A DNA stretch of 64,000 nucleotides from Methanothermobacter sp. (GCF_030055435.1 NZ_JASFYG010000003.1:153574-217573), one strand, 5' to 3'; positions 9,803-19,078 are shown, counted from the first letter of the stretch. A program made the numbers and translations. The notes: a model not told the origin generated them from the letters alone.

Positions 9803-11068
9803 ATGGAACTTAGAGTTGATGTGTCATCTGAACTTTCAGGGACGGTCAAGGCCCCGCCATCCAAGAGTTACACCCACCGGGCGGTCATAGTGGCGGCTCT
9901 TGCAGATGGCATATCAGAGATCAGGGACCCCCTTGTGGCGGAGGACACCCTCTCCTCGGTGGAGGCCTGCCGGGCATTCGGGGTTGACATAGAGGGCAGT
10001 GAGAAATGGTACGTCACCGGAAGTGGGGGTGAACTTGAAACACCCGACGATGTTGTATACCTTGGAAATTCAGGGACGACCCTGCGCATCATGACCTCGG
10101 TGGCTGGCCTTGCAGAGAACTACACTATACTCACCGGTGATGAGTCCCTCAGGACAAGACCCATGCAGCCCCTCCTGGACGCCCTCAAACCACTCGGCGT
10201 TGAGGCGGTATCCTCAAGGATGAACGGCCTCCCCCCTGTTATAATAAGGGGAGGGTTCAGGGGTGGCGAGACGTCAATAGAGGGGAGTCTGAGTTCACAG
10301 TTCATATCATCGATCCTCATAGCAGCACCCCTCTCGGAGGGCGTTGACCTGAAGGTTGAAGGGGAGTTCATATCAAGGCCCTACGTTGACATGACCCTTG
10401 ATGTGATGGAGAAATTCTCTGTCCCGGTGGAATACTCTGATGGCGTATTCTCTGTTGAACCATCCAGGTACAGGGGAAGGAAGTACACGGTTGAGGGTGA
10501 CTACTCCTCTGCATCCTACCTTGCAGGGGCAGTTGCAGTTGCAGGCGGAAAGGTCAGAATCGAGAACCTCTTCAGGGATTCCAGGCAGGGCGACCGTATC
10601 ATACTTGATATAATCAGGGAAATGGGGGCCGATGTTGTGGCAGGAGATGACCACGTGGTTGTATCATCCACCGGGGAACTTTCAGGTGTCCAGGTGGACC
10701 TCCATGACGCCCCGGACCTCCTTCCAACTGTAGCGGTCCTTGGGGCCCTTGCAGATGGACGAACCGAGATAAGGGGAGTTGAACATGCAAGGTACAAGGA
10801 AACAGACAGGATAAGGACATGCGCCACTGAACTTGGAAGGCTGGGAGTGGAGGTTAAGGAGCTACGGGACGGAATGGTCATTGAGGGTGGTGTGAGGGGT
10901 GGTGTGGTCTCATCCCACGGCGACCACAGACTTGCAATGGCTTTCACCCTTATAGGTCTCAGGGAGGGCATAAAGATAATGGATGGTGAGGTCTTCAGTG
11001 TTTCGTTTCCTGATTTTCCAGAGAGGATGAAGTCAATTGGGTGCCGGATAAACTTCCCGCAGCATTAA
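9803..11068 (+). CDS. aroA: 5-enolpyruvylshikimate-3-phosphate synthase
   Basis: It joins shikimate-3-phosphate and phosphoenolpyruvate in aromatic amino-acid synthesis. The 421-residue length is normal. Family motifs are PPSKSYTHRAVIVAALADG at the N-terminus (phosphate-binding Lys/Ser/Arg), LGNSGTTLRIM near residue 75, RTRPMQPLLDAL near residue 113, and the C-terminal KETDRI and HGDHRLAMAF elements. GAGGTG precedes the ATG. The pathway's last enzyme, aroC, is at 27.5 kb on the other strand, so the genes are scattered. It is probably in the valS transcript. Confidence 0.97.
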   Translation: MELRVDVSSELSGTVKAPPSKSYTHRAVIVAALADGISEIRDPLVAEDTLSSVEACRAFGVDIEGSEKWYVTGSGGELETPDDVVYLGNSGTTLRIMTSVAGLAENYTILTGDESLRTRPMQPLLDALKPLGVEAVSSRMNGLPPVIIRGGFRGGETSIEGSLSSQFISSILIAAPLSEGVDLKVEGEFISRPYVDMTLDVMEKFSVPVEYSDGVFSVEPSRYRGRKYTVEGDYSSASYLAGAVAVAGGKVRIENLFRDSRQGDRIILDIIREMGADVVAGDDHVVVSSTGELSGVQVDLHDAPDLLPTVAVLGALADGRTEIRGVEHARYKETDRIRTCATELGRLGVEVKELRDGMVIEGGVRGGVVSSHGDHRLAMAFTLIGLREGIKIMDGEVFSVSFPDFPERMKSIGCRINFPQH

Positions 11069-11149
11069 ATATATAAAATATGGTACATAATATTGACACA
11101 GTACTCAGACATTATACTTAACTAATAAATTTAGTGTGAGTTGATTATA

Positions 11150-11605
11150 ATGAAAAATAAGGAGACAAAGGTTGTAATCTTTGGGGATTATGATACCGGT
11201 AAAACAACCACCCTTGAGCAGCTCTGTGATAAGATAACCAAGGTCGAGTACAAGGGCACAACACTGGCACTGGATTATGGTAACTGCATTGTTAACGGTG
11301 AGAAGATACACCTCTTTGCAACACCCGGCCACGAGAGGTTTAAGTTCATGCTTGAGATCATCTCCAATGGCCTTGATGCCGCCATAATAGTGGTGGATAA
11401 CTCAAGGGGGGTAACCCTGGCTGAGAAGGAGATAATGGCAGAACTTGAGGAGAAAAACATCCCATACGTTGTGTTCTCAAATAAACAGGACCTTGATGAT
11501 TCTGAACTTGAGATTGACAGGGATGTGGATGTTCTGCCCACCATTGCAACCGAGGGTGAGGGGCTGATGGATGGCCTTAAGCTTCTACTCCAGAAACTTA
11601 ACTGA
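11150..11605 (+). CDS. Small Arf/SR-beta-like GTPase
   Basis: A 151-residue P-loop GTPase of the archaeal COG2229-like group. G1 is [11 protein letters not shown]3 is TPGHERF and G4 is SNKQDL; a G2 threonine is seen in KGTTLALD. The family is often encoded beside roadblock/longin-type proteins and is thought to act in polarity or regulation in prokaryotes; no such partner is visible here. I use the ATG at 11150 because GTGAGTTGAT is just upstream; an in-frame TTG at 11141 is less likely. nth follows after 12 bases and is probably co-transcribed. The cellular role is unknown. Confidence 0.85.
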   Translation: MKNKETKVVIFGDYDTGKTTTLEQLCDKITKVEYKGTTLALDYGNCIVNGEKIHLFATPGHERFKFMLEIISNGLDAAIIVVDNSRGVTLAEKEIMAELEEKNIPYVVFSNKQDLDDSELEIDRDVDVLPTIATEGEGLMDGLKLLLQKLN

Positions 11606-11617
11606 TTCTTTTTTCCG

Positions 11618-12265
11618 GTGGTATCCATCAAGGATATCGACAGGATAATGGAGAGTCTTAGGAGCCTCTACTCCCCCCGCGTCTTTGAGGACAGGGACCC
11701 CTACCGTGTCCTCATAAGAACCATACTCTCCCAGAGGACCAGGGATGAGAACACCGACGAGGCAACCGCCAGTCTGTTCTCTGAGTACCCCACCATGGAG
11801 GACGTTGCATATGCTCCTGTCGAGAAACTGGAGCAGCTTGTAAGAAAGGCTGGCTTTTACCACGTCAAGGCAAGGAGGATCAGGGAGGTTTCTCGGATCC
11901 TCCTTGAGGAATACGGGGGAAAGGTCCCTGATGACATTGATGAACTCCTTAAACTTCCAGGTGTTGGGAGGAAAACCGCAAACTGTGTACTGGTATATGC
12001 ATTCAATAAGCCAGCGGTCCCTGTTGATACACATGTCCATAGGATATCAAACAGAATAGGTCTTGTGAACACCAGGACACCTGAGGAGACCGAGAGAGCC
12101 CTCATGGAGTTCATACCCCGGAAGTACTGGATGGAACTCAATGACCTCATGGTCCAGTTCGGACAGGACATATGCAGGCCAGTAGGTCCAAGGCATGAGG
12201 AATGTCCAATTGCAGATGAATGCGACTACTATGAGAACCTGATGAATGAAAGGGAAAAGACCTGA
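11618..12265 (+). CDS. nth: Endonuclease III with an atypical iron-sulfur motif
   Basis: A DNA glycosylase/AP lyase that removes oxidised pyrimidines. The 215-residue protein has the helix-hairpin-helix [13 protein letters not shown] with the catalytic Lys, and the catalytic Asp in VDTHVHRIS. The C-terminal cluster loop reads [17 protein letters not shown], that is C-x6-H-x2-C-x5-C. The usual motif is C-x6-C-x2-C-x5-C, so the second ligand position is His (codon CAT) instead of Cys. The start is a GTG at 11618, twelve bases after the GTPase gene. The fold and active site are intact, so it is probably functional, with either a His-ligated or a less stable cluster. Confidence 0.93.
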   Translation: MVSIKDIDRIMESLRSLYSPRVFEDRDPYRVLIRTILSQRTRDENTDEATASLFSEYPTMEDVAYAPVEKLEQLVRKAGFYHVKARRIREVSRILLEEYGGKVPDDIDELLKLPGVGRKTANCVLVYAFNKPAVPVDTHVHRISNRIGLVNTRTPEETERALMEFIPRKYWMELNDLMVQFGQDICRPVGPRHEECPIADECDYYENLMNEREKT

Positions 12266-12382
12266 TTTAAGGATTTCTCAGACACTCAGAGGGAAAAATA
12301 CCTCTATTAAAGTAGATTAGAATAAACCTATTTCAAAATAAATTTTAGAACTCTAGTTTCTCAGAGCTTATAGGAAAAACTA

Positions 12383-14572
12383 TTATAATTGATTTTTGTT
12401 CTTGAGGGATGCAACCTTCTCTGCAAAGGCCGATAAAACTTTCTTTGAGAGGCCCTCGATGTACTTGAGTGACCCTGCGCATTCATGTCCACCCCCATCG
12501 ATCACAGCCTCAGGAATCTCCTCTGCCAGCTCCCAGACTATCTCGTTGAGGTTGAACCCGAATTTTTCATTCACAGCGTCGGTTGCCCTTATAACTCCGA
12601 AGTCCGGTCCATAGGCAAGTGTGATTATCGGTGTCTCCTCACCGTGCTTCTGGACCATGTAGTCATGGACGAAGCCGCAGGTCTTGCCGGGGGCAGGGAA
12701 GGTGAAGCGGTGTGAGTACTTCTCAACGTCAAGGACATTGAAGAGTATACCATTGGGGAGCCTTGTGGATTTGAGGTTGGGTATCGCGGCCCGGAGCTGG
12801 GTATCAACCTTCCTCTCGTATTCCCTGTAGAGGGCGTCCACCAGTTTTTTGTGCTTATCAAGATTTCCAAGGCCAAGGATGGTGTCTATTATGCCCCTTC
12901 CGTTCATGAATCGGAGGTAGAACGCCTCAAAGTCAACACAGGCGGCTATTTTTTCAAGCTCCTCCCGCTCATAGCCCCTCTCACCTGCAAGTTCAATGTA
13001 ACCTTCGGCTTCAGGGGAGTTTGCATGGTCCCCCACAGCAGCAATGCCTGGGAGGTGCAGGATCCTCTCGGTGATCTCAGGGTTTATCATCTTGGCTATC
13101 TCCACTGAAAGGGCACCAGCGGTTATCTGGGAGTCCCCACCCACAAGGTATGGGTTCACGTGCACGTCAACGTATTCATCAACCTCCACCCTTCCATCGG
13201 TGACCTCACCCGGGTAGTGGTGGTCCACGACCACTATTTCGATGTCATAGATCTTTGCCTTCATGAGGGCGAGTATGTCCTCCTCTGTTGACCCGTTGTC
13301 CAGGAGCACAAGGAGGGGGAGTTTCTGCCCATGCCTTTCCAGGTCCTCAAGTGCATAGGAGAGGTCCTTCACCACGTCCTCCAGTTCATAGAATGGAGCC
13401 TTACTTGGGGCCCTCTTGAAGTAGTGCCACTCCGCATCTGTGCTCGGGTTCAGTTCCCTCAGCAGGGGCACAACGGCCTTTTCTATGGCCACACCAGCAC
13501 ATATACCATCGGCGTCTGCGTGGTGCCTTACCAGTATGGATCTTCCATCGTATATTGCCCTTCTTATGGCCTTGGCTGCTTCAATGAGTTTCGGCCTCAG
13601 TTTTTCAAGGGTTTCGCTTTCTATGAGCAGGTCCTTCCTCTCGGGTTCGGCTCTTCTGTCAATTGCCTCATCGATTAGCCTCCTTGCCTCAGCTGCATCC
13701 TTTCCTATGAGGCGTTCAATGGACTCTGATTCTATCTGGATCTTACCGGTGTGCTGGTTAACCTCACCTATAACCTCAACTATGTGTCCTATCTGGATGT
13801 GGGGGTAGACCCTTATGCCTGGCTCATCAAAGGCCGCCGCCCAGGTTGTGCCCGTCTCATCTGAGATTGTGAATATTGTTGGTCCTGAGGTCTGCTGTAT
13901 CTGTATGACCTCACCCACTATCCTGACTGTTTTACCAAGACTCTTGGTGTCTATATCAGCTATCCTTGTCCTTGGGAGGTCCTTTTTTAATTTAACGATC
14001 TCATATGGGCCCTTTATACTGGCGGGTATCATGTCAACCTCGCCCTTGTAGGGCTTCACATTGGATACCCTGACGAATATCTCGTCACCGATCCTGTAGT
14101 CGGGGAACAGGCCCCTCATGAGTCCCCAGACATGGCTGTTGAGGCTCACGAAGACACCATATTTTTCTATCCTAGTTATCTTTCCCCTGTATACGCTTCC
14201 AACCTCAAGGTCGTCGATGGTGCATGCAGGGTGGAGGACGTAGACGTGTTCCTTCTTCTGGCAGTTGGGACAGTACTCGTCCCTGCCACTTATCCTCTTT
14301 CCACATGAGGGGCATATGTTAACCTCACCCTTACCCCCACAGGCGGGGCAGGGTTCCCTCACCTCGACCTCACCCTTTCCCCTGCATACCTCGCAGGGCA
14401 CATCATGGGCCTCCTCAAGGTCGAACCTCTGCCTTGCAGTGTTTGATATACCCTTGAAGTGGTCCTTAATATCCTCTGTTGACTGGTAGCCTGTCCCATG
14501 GCATGCGCTGCATATTTTGTAACTTTTAACACGGTAACCCTTACCCTTACATTCACTACATGACTGGATCAT
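12383..14572 (-). CDS. Archaeal RecJ-like DHH phosphoesterase with DnaJ-type zinc fingers
   Basis: A 729-residue protein of the archaeal COG1107 type. Order of parts: DnaJ-like CxxCxGxG repeats in residues 3-90, a further CxxC...CxxC zinc ribbon to about 110, an S1-like domain (GKITRIEKYGVFVSL) near 130, an OB-fold near 205-290, then a DHH domain with RHHADADG, the signature VDHHYPG, and the DHHA1 motif GGGHECAGS. The DHH residues suggest nuclease or phosphoesterase action on nucleic acid. I choose the ATG at 14572, since TGAGG lies just upstream and the palindromic TATA at 14620-14629 leaves a leader of about 26 bases. An in-frame ATG at 14584 is possible. Confidence 0.88.
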   Translation of the reverse strand: MIQSCSECKGKGYRVKSYKICSACHGTGYQSTEDIKDHFKGISNTARQRFDLEEAHDVPCEVCRGKGEVEVREPCPACGGKGEVNICPSCGKRISGRDEYCPNCQKKEHVYVLHPACTIDDLEVGSVYRGKITRIEKYGVFVSLNSHVWGLMRGLFPDYRIGDEIFVRVSNVKPYKGEVDMIPASIKGPYEIVKLKKDLPRTRIADIDTKSLGKTVRIVGEVIQIQQTSGPTIFTISDETGTTWAAAFDEPGIRVYPHIQIGHIVEVIGEVNQHTGKIQIESESIERLIGKDAAEARRLIDEAIDRRAEPERKDLLIESETLEKLRPKLIEAAKAIRRAIYDGRSILVRHHADADGICAGVAIEKAVVPLLRELNPSTDAEWHYFKRAPSKAPFYELEDVVKDLSYALEDLERHGQKLPLLVLLDNGSTEEDILALMKAKIYDIEIVVVDHHYPGEVTDGRVEVDEYVDVHVNPYLVGGDSQITAGALSVEIAKMINPEITERILHLPGIAAVGDHANSPEAEGYIELAGERGYEREELEKIAACVDFEAFYLRFMNGRGIIDTILGLGNLDKHKKLVDALYREYERKVDTQLRAAIPNLKSTRLPNGILFNVLDVEKYSHRFTFPAPGKTCGFVHDYMVQKHGEETPIITLAYGPDFGVIRATDAVNEKFGFNLNEIVWELAEEIPEAVIDGGGHECAGSLKYIEGLSKKVLSAFAEKVASLKNKNQL

Positions 14573-14619
14573 GGTATTCCTCATAGAAACGATTTATTTA
14601 ATGATAATAACAGGAACTT

Positions 14620-14629
14620 ATTATATAAT
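14620..14629. promoter_or_regulatory. Palindromic TATA shared by two divergent genes
   Basis: ATTATATAAT is a perfect 10-base palindrome. Its centre is 52.5 bases from the ATG of the RecJ-like gene on one side and 53.5 bases from the ATG (14678) of the prenyltransferase-like gene on the other. This symmetric placement suggests one bidirectional TBP site. Confidence 0.5.
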
Positions 14630-14677
14630 GGCGGTGTTCATTATTTATATTTGATTGTTGTGGACCCGGGGATTAAC

Positions 14678-15454
14678 ATGTCAGGGACTTCACCGATAGT
14701 TGAGGGTATCATTAACTTTTTTGACAGGAGGAGACACCCATCAGGGGGTTACACACTTTATGAGGGACTTCCTGACTCTAAAAACACGTATTACGCCATA
14801 AGGGCCCTTGAGGTCATAGATTCTATCCCGGATGATATCCGTAGAACGCTTGACTGGCTTGAGGAGCTGCACTCAAGGGGTAACTTCGCTGCCCAGGGAC
14901 TCTTCTACAGGTGCACTTTGCTGGCTGATTATGGCAGGGAATTCAGGGTAAAACAGGGGTTTCTAGATCTTCTCAGAAGGTCCTACAGGAAATCAAAGCT
15001 TGAAATAACGTATTACATGGATTCGGTCCTCAGACTCCATGGCGAATACCTTGAGGGGGTCCCCGAGTGGGTTCTTTCACTTCAGAACGATGACGGCGGA
15101 TTTGGGAGGTACGGGTCAGACATCATAAACACCCACTTCGCAGTTGAGATACTGGAGGCCCATGGTGTGAGTTTCAGCAGGAAGGATGTGCTTGAATTTA
15201 CTGATTCCTGCTGGGGTGATGGTGGCTGGAACTTCACACCCCTATCCTATCCACCCTATCTTGAGACGGTTTACGCGGGCTTCAGGCTCAATGAGATCCT
15301 CAGGGGAAGGAAATATGACGTGGAGGACTTTATATTGGAACTGAGAAACCCTGATGGCGGGTTCAGGAGGTCACTTTATATGGGTATATCTGAACCCGAG
15401 TACACCTACAGGGCAGTTTACATGCTGTTCAGTGGAGTGTGTGATGATCCGTAG
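14678..15454 (+). CDS. Prenyltransferase/terpene-cyclase-like alpha-alpha toroid protein
   Basis: About 258 residues made of repeated QW-like units: HPSGGYTLYEG, NDDGGFGRYG, WGDGGWNFT and NPDGGFRRS, each followed by a helix pair such as NTHFAVEIL. This is the fold of protein prenyltransferase beta subunits and squalene/hopene cyclases. No Asp-rich catalytic signature (DxDD) is visible and the protein is much shorter than cyclases, so enzymatic function is uncertain. The ATG at 14678 is preferred over the TTG at 14651 because the latter would coincide with the predicted transcription start, and GGGGAT sits just before the ATG. Confidence 0.75.
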   Translation: MSGTSPIVEGIINFFDRRRHPSGGYTLYEGLPDSKNTYYAIRALEVIDSIPDDIRRTLDWLEELHSRGNFAAQGLFYRCTLLADYGREFRVKQGFLDLLRRSYRKSKLEITYYMDSVLRLHGEYLEGVPEWVLSLQNDDGGFGRYGSDIINTHFAVEILEAHGVSFSRKDVLEFTDSCWGDGGWNFTPLSYPPYLETVYAGFRLNEILRGRKYDVEDFILELRNPDGGFRRSLYMGISEPEYTYRAVYMLFSGVCDDP

Positions 15455-15536
15455 GCTGGAAATTAATTCGTATGATGGGATTTATAATGGAACAGTAAAT
15501 TCTTGGGATGGAAAATTCATTTCTGAGGGGTTTATC

Positions 15537-16691
15537 ATGAATAGGGCAACTAAATTCATAATCATACTTGGAATTGTGAGTCTCCTTGCTGACATGACCT
15601 ATGAGGGTGCCAGGGGAATAACAGGGCCATTCATGGCCTTTCTCGGCGCCAGCGCATTCATGGTTGGATTTGCGGCTGGTTTCGGTGAACTTTCAGGGTA
15701 CCTCATAAGGTTCCTTTCAGGGTACATCTCAGATAGAACAGGGAGGTACTGGTTCATAACATTTGCCGGCTACCTTATCAACCTTATCGCTGTGCCTCTA
15801 CTTGCATTTGCAGGTAACTGGCAGGTGGCGGTTCTCCTGATAATAATTGAGAGGGTGGGTAAGGGCCTCAGGACACCACCCAGGGATGCTATTTTATCAT
15901 ATGCCTCCTCCAGTATGGGTCATGGAACTGGGTTTGGGATACATGAGGCTCTTGACCAGATCGGGGCTGTTGCAGGACCTTTCATAGTTTTCCTGGTCCT
16001 GGCACTTGGCGGAGGGTTCAGGGAGGGGTTCCTGGTCCTTGCAGTTCCAGCGGTCATGGCACTTTCAGTTCTAACTGCAGGGTACCTGCTCTTTCCGCGT
16101 CCAGGTGAACTTGAAACCTCAACAAGAATTGATTACACGTCCTTCAGGGGCTCCTACTGGATTTACTTGCTCGCTGTATGTTTCATAGCCCTCGGGTACG
16201 CTGATTTTCCACTTGTGGGTTACCACCTTGGAGTGAGCGGGGTTCTGGATTCATCAATGATTCCTGTCCTCTATTCCCTTGCAATGCTTACAGATGCCGT
16301 CTCAGCTCTCATCTTTGGAAGGTACTTTGACAGGTATGGTTTCAGGGTTATGGCCCTTGCGGTGTTCATATCCATGCTCTATGCCCCCCTAGCCTTCCTA
16401 GGCGGCTCACTGGCAGCTGTTACTGGAGCCGCACTCTGGGGTGTGGGTATGGGTGCCCAGGAGTCTGTTATGAGGGCCGCAGTCTCAAGGTTTTCCCCAC
16501 CAGAGAAGAGGGGCTCAGCCTACGGGACATTCAACATGGTGTTCGGGGTTGCCTGGTTTTCAGGAAGCCTCCTTATGGGTTACCTCTACGGTGTATGGAT
16601 ACCCTCGGTTGTCCTGTTTTCAGTTATAACCCAGTCAGCTGCCATAGCTGTAATAGCTGGTATTGAAAGGATGGAGGGGAGGTTTACCTAG
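15537..16691 (+). CDS. Major facilitator superfamily transporter
   Basis: A 384-residue polytopic membrane protein with about 12 predicted helices. The first loop (LADMTYEGARGITGPFMAFLG) and the loop after helix 2 (GYISDRTGRYW) carry the MFS motif A-like acidic/basic pattern; RVGKGLRTPPRDAIL resembles drug/proton antiporters of the YcaD/arabinose-efflux group. Substrate unknown. The ATG at 15537 has TGAGGGG upstream. The reading frame extends further 5', but those codons lie inside the previous gene and lack a ribosome site. An 82-base gap separates it from the toroid gene. Confidence 0.85.
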   Translation: MNRATKFIIILGIVSLLADMTYEGARGITGPFMAFLGASAFMVGFAAGFGELSGYLIRFLSGYISDRTGRYWFITFAGYLINLIAVPLLAFAGNWQVAVLLIIIERVGKGLRTPPRDAILSYASSSMGHGTGFGIHEALDQIGAVAGPFIVFLVLALGGGFREGFLVLAVPAVMALSVLTAGYLLFPRPGELETSTRIDYTSFRGSYWIYLLAVCFIALGYADFPLVGYHLGVSGVLDSSMIPVLYSLAMLTDAVSALIFGRYFDRYGFRVMALAVFISMLYAPLAFLGGSLAAVTGAALWGVGMGAQESVMRAAVSRFSPPEKRGSAYGTFNMVFGVAWFSGSLLMGYLYGVWIPSVVLFSVITQSAAIAVIAGIERMEGRFT

Positions 16692-16703
16692 ATGAAAAGC
16701 AAC

Positions 16704-16719
16704 CACAAAACTTATATAA
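16704..16719 (+). promoter_or_regulatory. BRE/TATA promoter upstream of the antiporter gene
   Basis: CACAAAACTTATATAA is a near-consensus archaeal BRE plus TATA. Transcription would begin near 16742, giving a leader of about 90 bases before the TTG at 16836, longer than usual in this window. Confidence 0.6.
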
Positions 16720-16835
16720 AATCAGCTGAAATCTCAGTGTATAGTTGATGGAGTCCACCTTTAAACGCTTTTTCTGGCTGATGACTCCTGCAGAAAAAAT
16801 GTAGGAGGAGCTATCCTCCAGATGGAGGTATCAAT

Positions 16836-18035
16836 TTGGAGTATGTTGCATTCAGTGTAGCTGTTATTATCTTACTTGGTCTTCTGTTCAGCAGGGCATT
16901 CAACCGTATCGGAATACCTGGAATCCTGGGGATGCTTTTACTTGGTATGCTGATAGGCCCCCATGGACTGAACCTGATATCAAAGAGCATAATGGACGTT
17001 TCACCGGACCTCAGGGTCATAGCACTCATAATAATCCTCCTGAGGGCTGGTTTCGGTATAAACCTCGAAAGCCTCAGAAAGGTGGGTATGACCGCGGTTA
17101 AGATGAGTTTCATACCCGACATGGTTGAGGGGTTCGCTGTGATGTTCGCGGCCCACTACATACTGGGGCTTTCACTCATAGAGGCGGGTATCCTTGGTTT
17201 TGTTATAGCCGCGGTTTCACCTGCAGTTATAGTCCCACAGATGCTATCCTTCATTGAGAGGAGGATGGGGACAGCCAAGGGTATACCCACCATTATACTC
17301 ACAGGTGCATCTGTGGATGATGTTGTTTCAATAACCCTCTTCTCGGTTTTCCTGGGCATGTATCAGGGACAGCAGGTTAACTTCCTTGTGGAGGCCCTGG
17401 GAGTCCCTATATCCATCCTGACAGGTATAGTTGCAGGTCTTGCCCTTGGACTTTCCCTAGTGTATCTCTTCAGGAAATTTGAGATAAGAAACACTGAGAA
17501 GACACTCATCATTCTGGGAGCTGCAATACTTCTTAAAAATGCGGGGGATATACTCAGTGCACATGTCCCGATAGCAGCACTGGTTGGTGTGATGGTAACG
17601 GGACTTGTTATACTTGAGAGGATGCCTGAGACGGGACTGAAGCTCTCTGAGAAATTCAACAAGGTATGGATCTTTGCAGAGATACTGCTCTTCGTGCTTG
17701 TGGGGGCAGCGGTTGACGTTAAACTCATATTCCAGGTGGGTCTCCTGGGACTTGCAGTGATACTCCTGGGTCTTGCAGCAAGGACCATGGGTGTGCTCCT
17801 GGCACTCAGGGGCTCCAACCTCAATTTGAGGGAAAGGGTGTTCTGCATAGCAGCTTACATACCAAAAGCTACTGTGCAGGCAGCCGTGGGTGCAATACCC
17901 CTTGCCGCGGGGGTTGCAGCGGGTCAGACAATACTCGCAATGGCGGTGCTTGCCATACTCCTCACGGCACCCGTGGGATCGCTGGCTGTTAGAATCACAG
18001 GGGAAAGGTTTCTGGAGGTTGAAGGGGCCCCATAA
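16836..18035 (+). CDS. Monovalent cation:proton antiporter (CPA superfamily)
   Basis: A 399-residue protein with 12-13 predicted membrane helices, opening with SRAFNRIGIPGILGMLLLGMLIGPHG, the usual first two helices of NhaP/KefB-like exchangers. The ion-binding pair in GASVDDVVSI is Asp-Asp, the pattern of electrogenic CPA2-type exchangers, rather than the Asn-Asp of many CPA1 members. There is no C-terminal TrkA-N domain. It probably exchanges Na+ or K+ for H+. GGAGGT at 16824-16829 sets the TTG at 16836 as start. It appears monocistronic. Confidence 0.87.
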   Translation: MEYVAFSVAVIILLGLLFSRAFNRIGIPGILGMLLLGMLIGPHGLNLISKSIMDVSPDLRVIALIIILLRAGFGINLESLRKVGMTAVKMSFIPDMVEGFAVMFAAHYILGLSLIEAGILGFVIAAVSPAVIVPQMLSFIERRMGTAKGIPTIILTGASVDDVVSITLFSVFLGMYQGQQVNFLVEALGVPISILTGIVAGLALGLSLVYLFRKFEIRNTEKTLIILGAAILLKNAGDILSAHVPIAALVGVMVTGLVILERMPETGLKLSEKFNKVWIFAEILLFVLVGAAVDVKLIFQVGLLGLAVILLGLAARTMGVLLALRGSNLNLRERVFCIAAYIPKATVQAAVGAIPLAAGVAAGQTILAMAVLAILLTAPVGSLAVRITGERFLEVEGAP

Positions 18036-18042
18036 GGGGGAC

Positions 18043-18097
18043 CTGAACCTTTCAGGATTATAAAAAGCGTTTACTGTGGGTCACCTGAACTTTTCAG
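18043..18097. repeat. Two near-identical hairpins at the 3' ends of convergent genes
   Basis: CCTGAACCTTTCAGG (18043-18057) and CCTGAACTTTTCAGG (18083-18097) are each a perfect 6-base stem with a 3-base loop, 40 bases apart. The second encodes the last codons of the lipoprotein gene on the minus strand. The first looks like a copy of that gene end placed downstream. They may stop or process converging transcripts. Confidence 0.5.
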
Positions 18098-18569
18098 GAT
18101 TTTTATTTACAATTTCCTGTCTTTTTCTTTCAAATTCCTTTGCACTCAGCATGTAACCATTTGCAAGTTCAATATTGGAGTTCCCGCTCTCAGTATCGTT
18201 CAGTGTGAACATCTTTATGGCATTCTTAAGCTGGTAGGTGGCGTTGAGTTTTGCCTCCAGCTCAGAGACCAGTAGTTCGATGTAGTTGACCACTATGGGG
18301 TCACCTGTGTCCTTCGCGTGGCCCAGGGCCTCGGATGCAAGGTTCCTCGCGGAACTGTACTCACTCTCTGCAAGTTCACACTTTGAAAGCGCCTCGTCCA
18401 GTTTGAAGCTGTTTGCTGCAAGTGCTGATTCATTGAAATAGGTGTCACCCTTTTTTATGTGATCATTTATCTGGGGGGTAAGCTGGTTGATGCTGCTGTT
18501 CCCTGAAGTTATGCATCCACTAACACTTACTGTAAGAAGAAGGAGTGCCATAAGATAGATCCGCTTCAT
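18081..18569 (-). CDS. Putative lipoprotein, helical
   Basis: A 162-residue exported protein. A short basic N-terminus, a hydrophobic stretch and VSVSGCITS form a lipobox-like site with Cys at residue 19. The remainder is largely helical and charged, with regular Glu/Ala/Asn spacing (ALSKCELAESEYSSARNLASEAL), so a coiled or helical-bundle structure on the cell surface is likely. No family is recognised. The start ATG at 18569 has GAGAGGAT-like sequence just upstream. The gene is monocistronic and converges on the antiporter gene. Confidence 0.65.
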   Translation of the reverse strand: MKRIYLMALLLLTVSVSGCITSGNSSINQLTPQINDHIKKGDTYFNESALAANSFKLDEALSKCELAESEYSSARNLASEALGHAKDTGDPIVVNYIELLVSELEAKLNATYQLKNAIKMFTLNDTESGNSNIELANGYMLSAKEFERKRQEIVNKNPEKFR

Positions 18570-18633
18570 GGAGAGGATTTTATAATTTGAAAAATAAAAG
18601 TTTTGGGTTTAGGGGTTCAGTTTTTTTGGTGGT

Positions 18634-18710
18634 TATGAAGCCAGATGGTCTGTAACTATGGGTTTATGGTGTCAGAATTCTTCACTGGTATGGAGTCAGA
18701 TAGTCTGTAA
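18634..18710. repeat. Imperfect direct repeat in intergenic space
   Basis: TATGAAGCCAGATGGTCTGTAA (18634-18655) and TATGGAGTCAGATAGTCTGTAA (18689-18710) match at 19 of 22 positions. They lie upstream of the lipoprotein gene and downstream of the VOC gene on the minus strand. No function is evident. Confidence 0.4.
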
Positions 18711-18718
18711 ATTAATCT

Positions 18719-19078
18719 TCACTCACTGTCCATGTGCTGAATCAGGGCTATCCTCACCCCATTGGGGTCTTCTATGAATGCAAGTTTTCCCACAGTTATG
18801 GGTGTTGGTTCCATTACAACCTTTGCCCCCCGGGACCTCAGCTCCTGAAGTGTGACTTCAAGGTCATCAACGTCTATTCCCACCGAGAATAGTCCGTGTT
18901 TATTGATGGGATTCCTTATGAGCTCCACCATGGTTTCCCCTTCACCCCTGAGGAGGGTTATCTCACCATGATCTCCGAGGTCATAGTGGCTATCCACCTC
19001 AAAACCCATTACATCCCTGTAAAATCGGATGGATTCATCCATATCCTTAACTATCATTGTTATATATTTAATTTTCAT
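18719..19078 (-). CDS. VOC/glyoxalase-fold protein lacking the usual glyoxalase I ligands
   Basis: A 119-residue single VOC domain: two beta-alpha-beta-beta-beta halves, with [17 protein letters not shown] in the first and GVRIALI at the end. Compared with glyoxalase I, the first His is Ile (YITMIV), the third ligand position is Leu (HGLFSV) and the last Glu is Ala (GVRIALI); only the Glu in MVELI is kept. It is therefore unlikely to be a canonical metal-dependent glyoxalase I. It lies at the downstream end of the minus-strand stress block but is separated from desulfoferrodoxin by 137 bases. Confidence 0.75.
   Translation of the reverse strand: MKIKYITMIVKDMDESIRFYRDVMGFEVDSHYDLGDHGEITLLRGEGETMVELIRNPINKHGLFSVGIDVDDLEVTLQELRSRGAKVVMEPTPITVGKLAFIEDPNGVRIALIQHMDSE

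Noticed and set aside
12266..12382. Possible small gene or RNA between convergent nth and the RecJ-like gene
   Set aside because: The 117-base gap is AT-rich with scattered stops in all frames and no stable fold that I could see.
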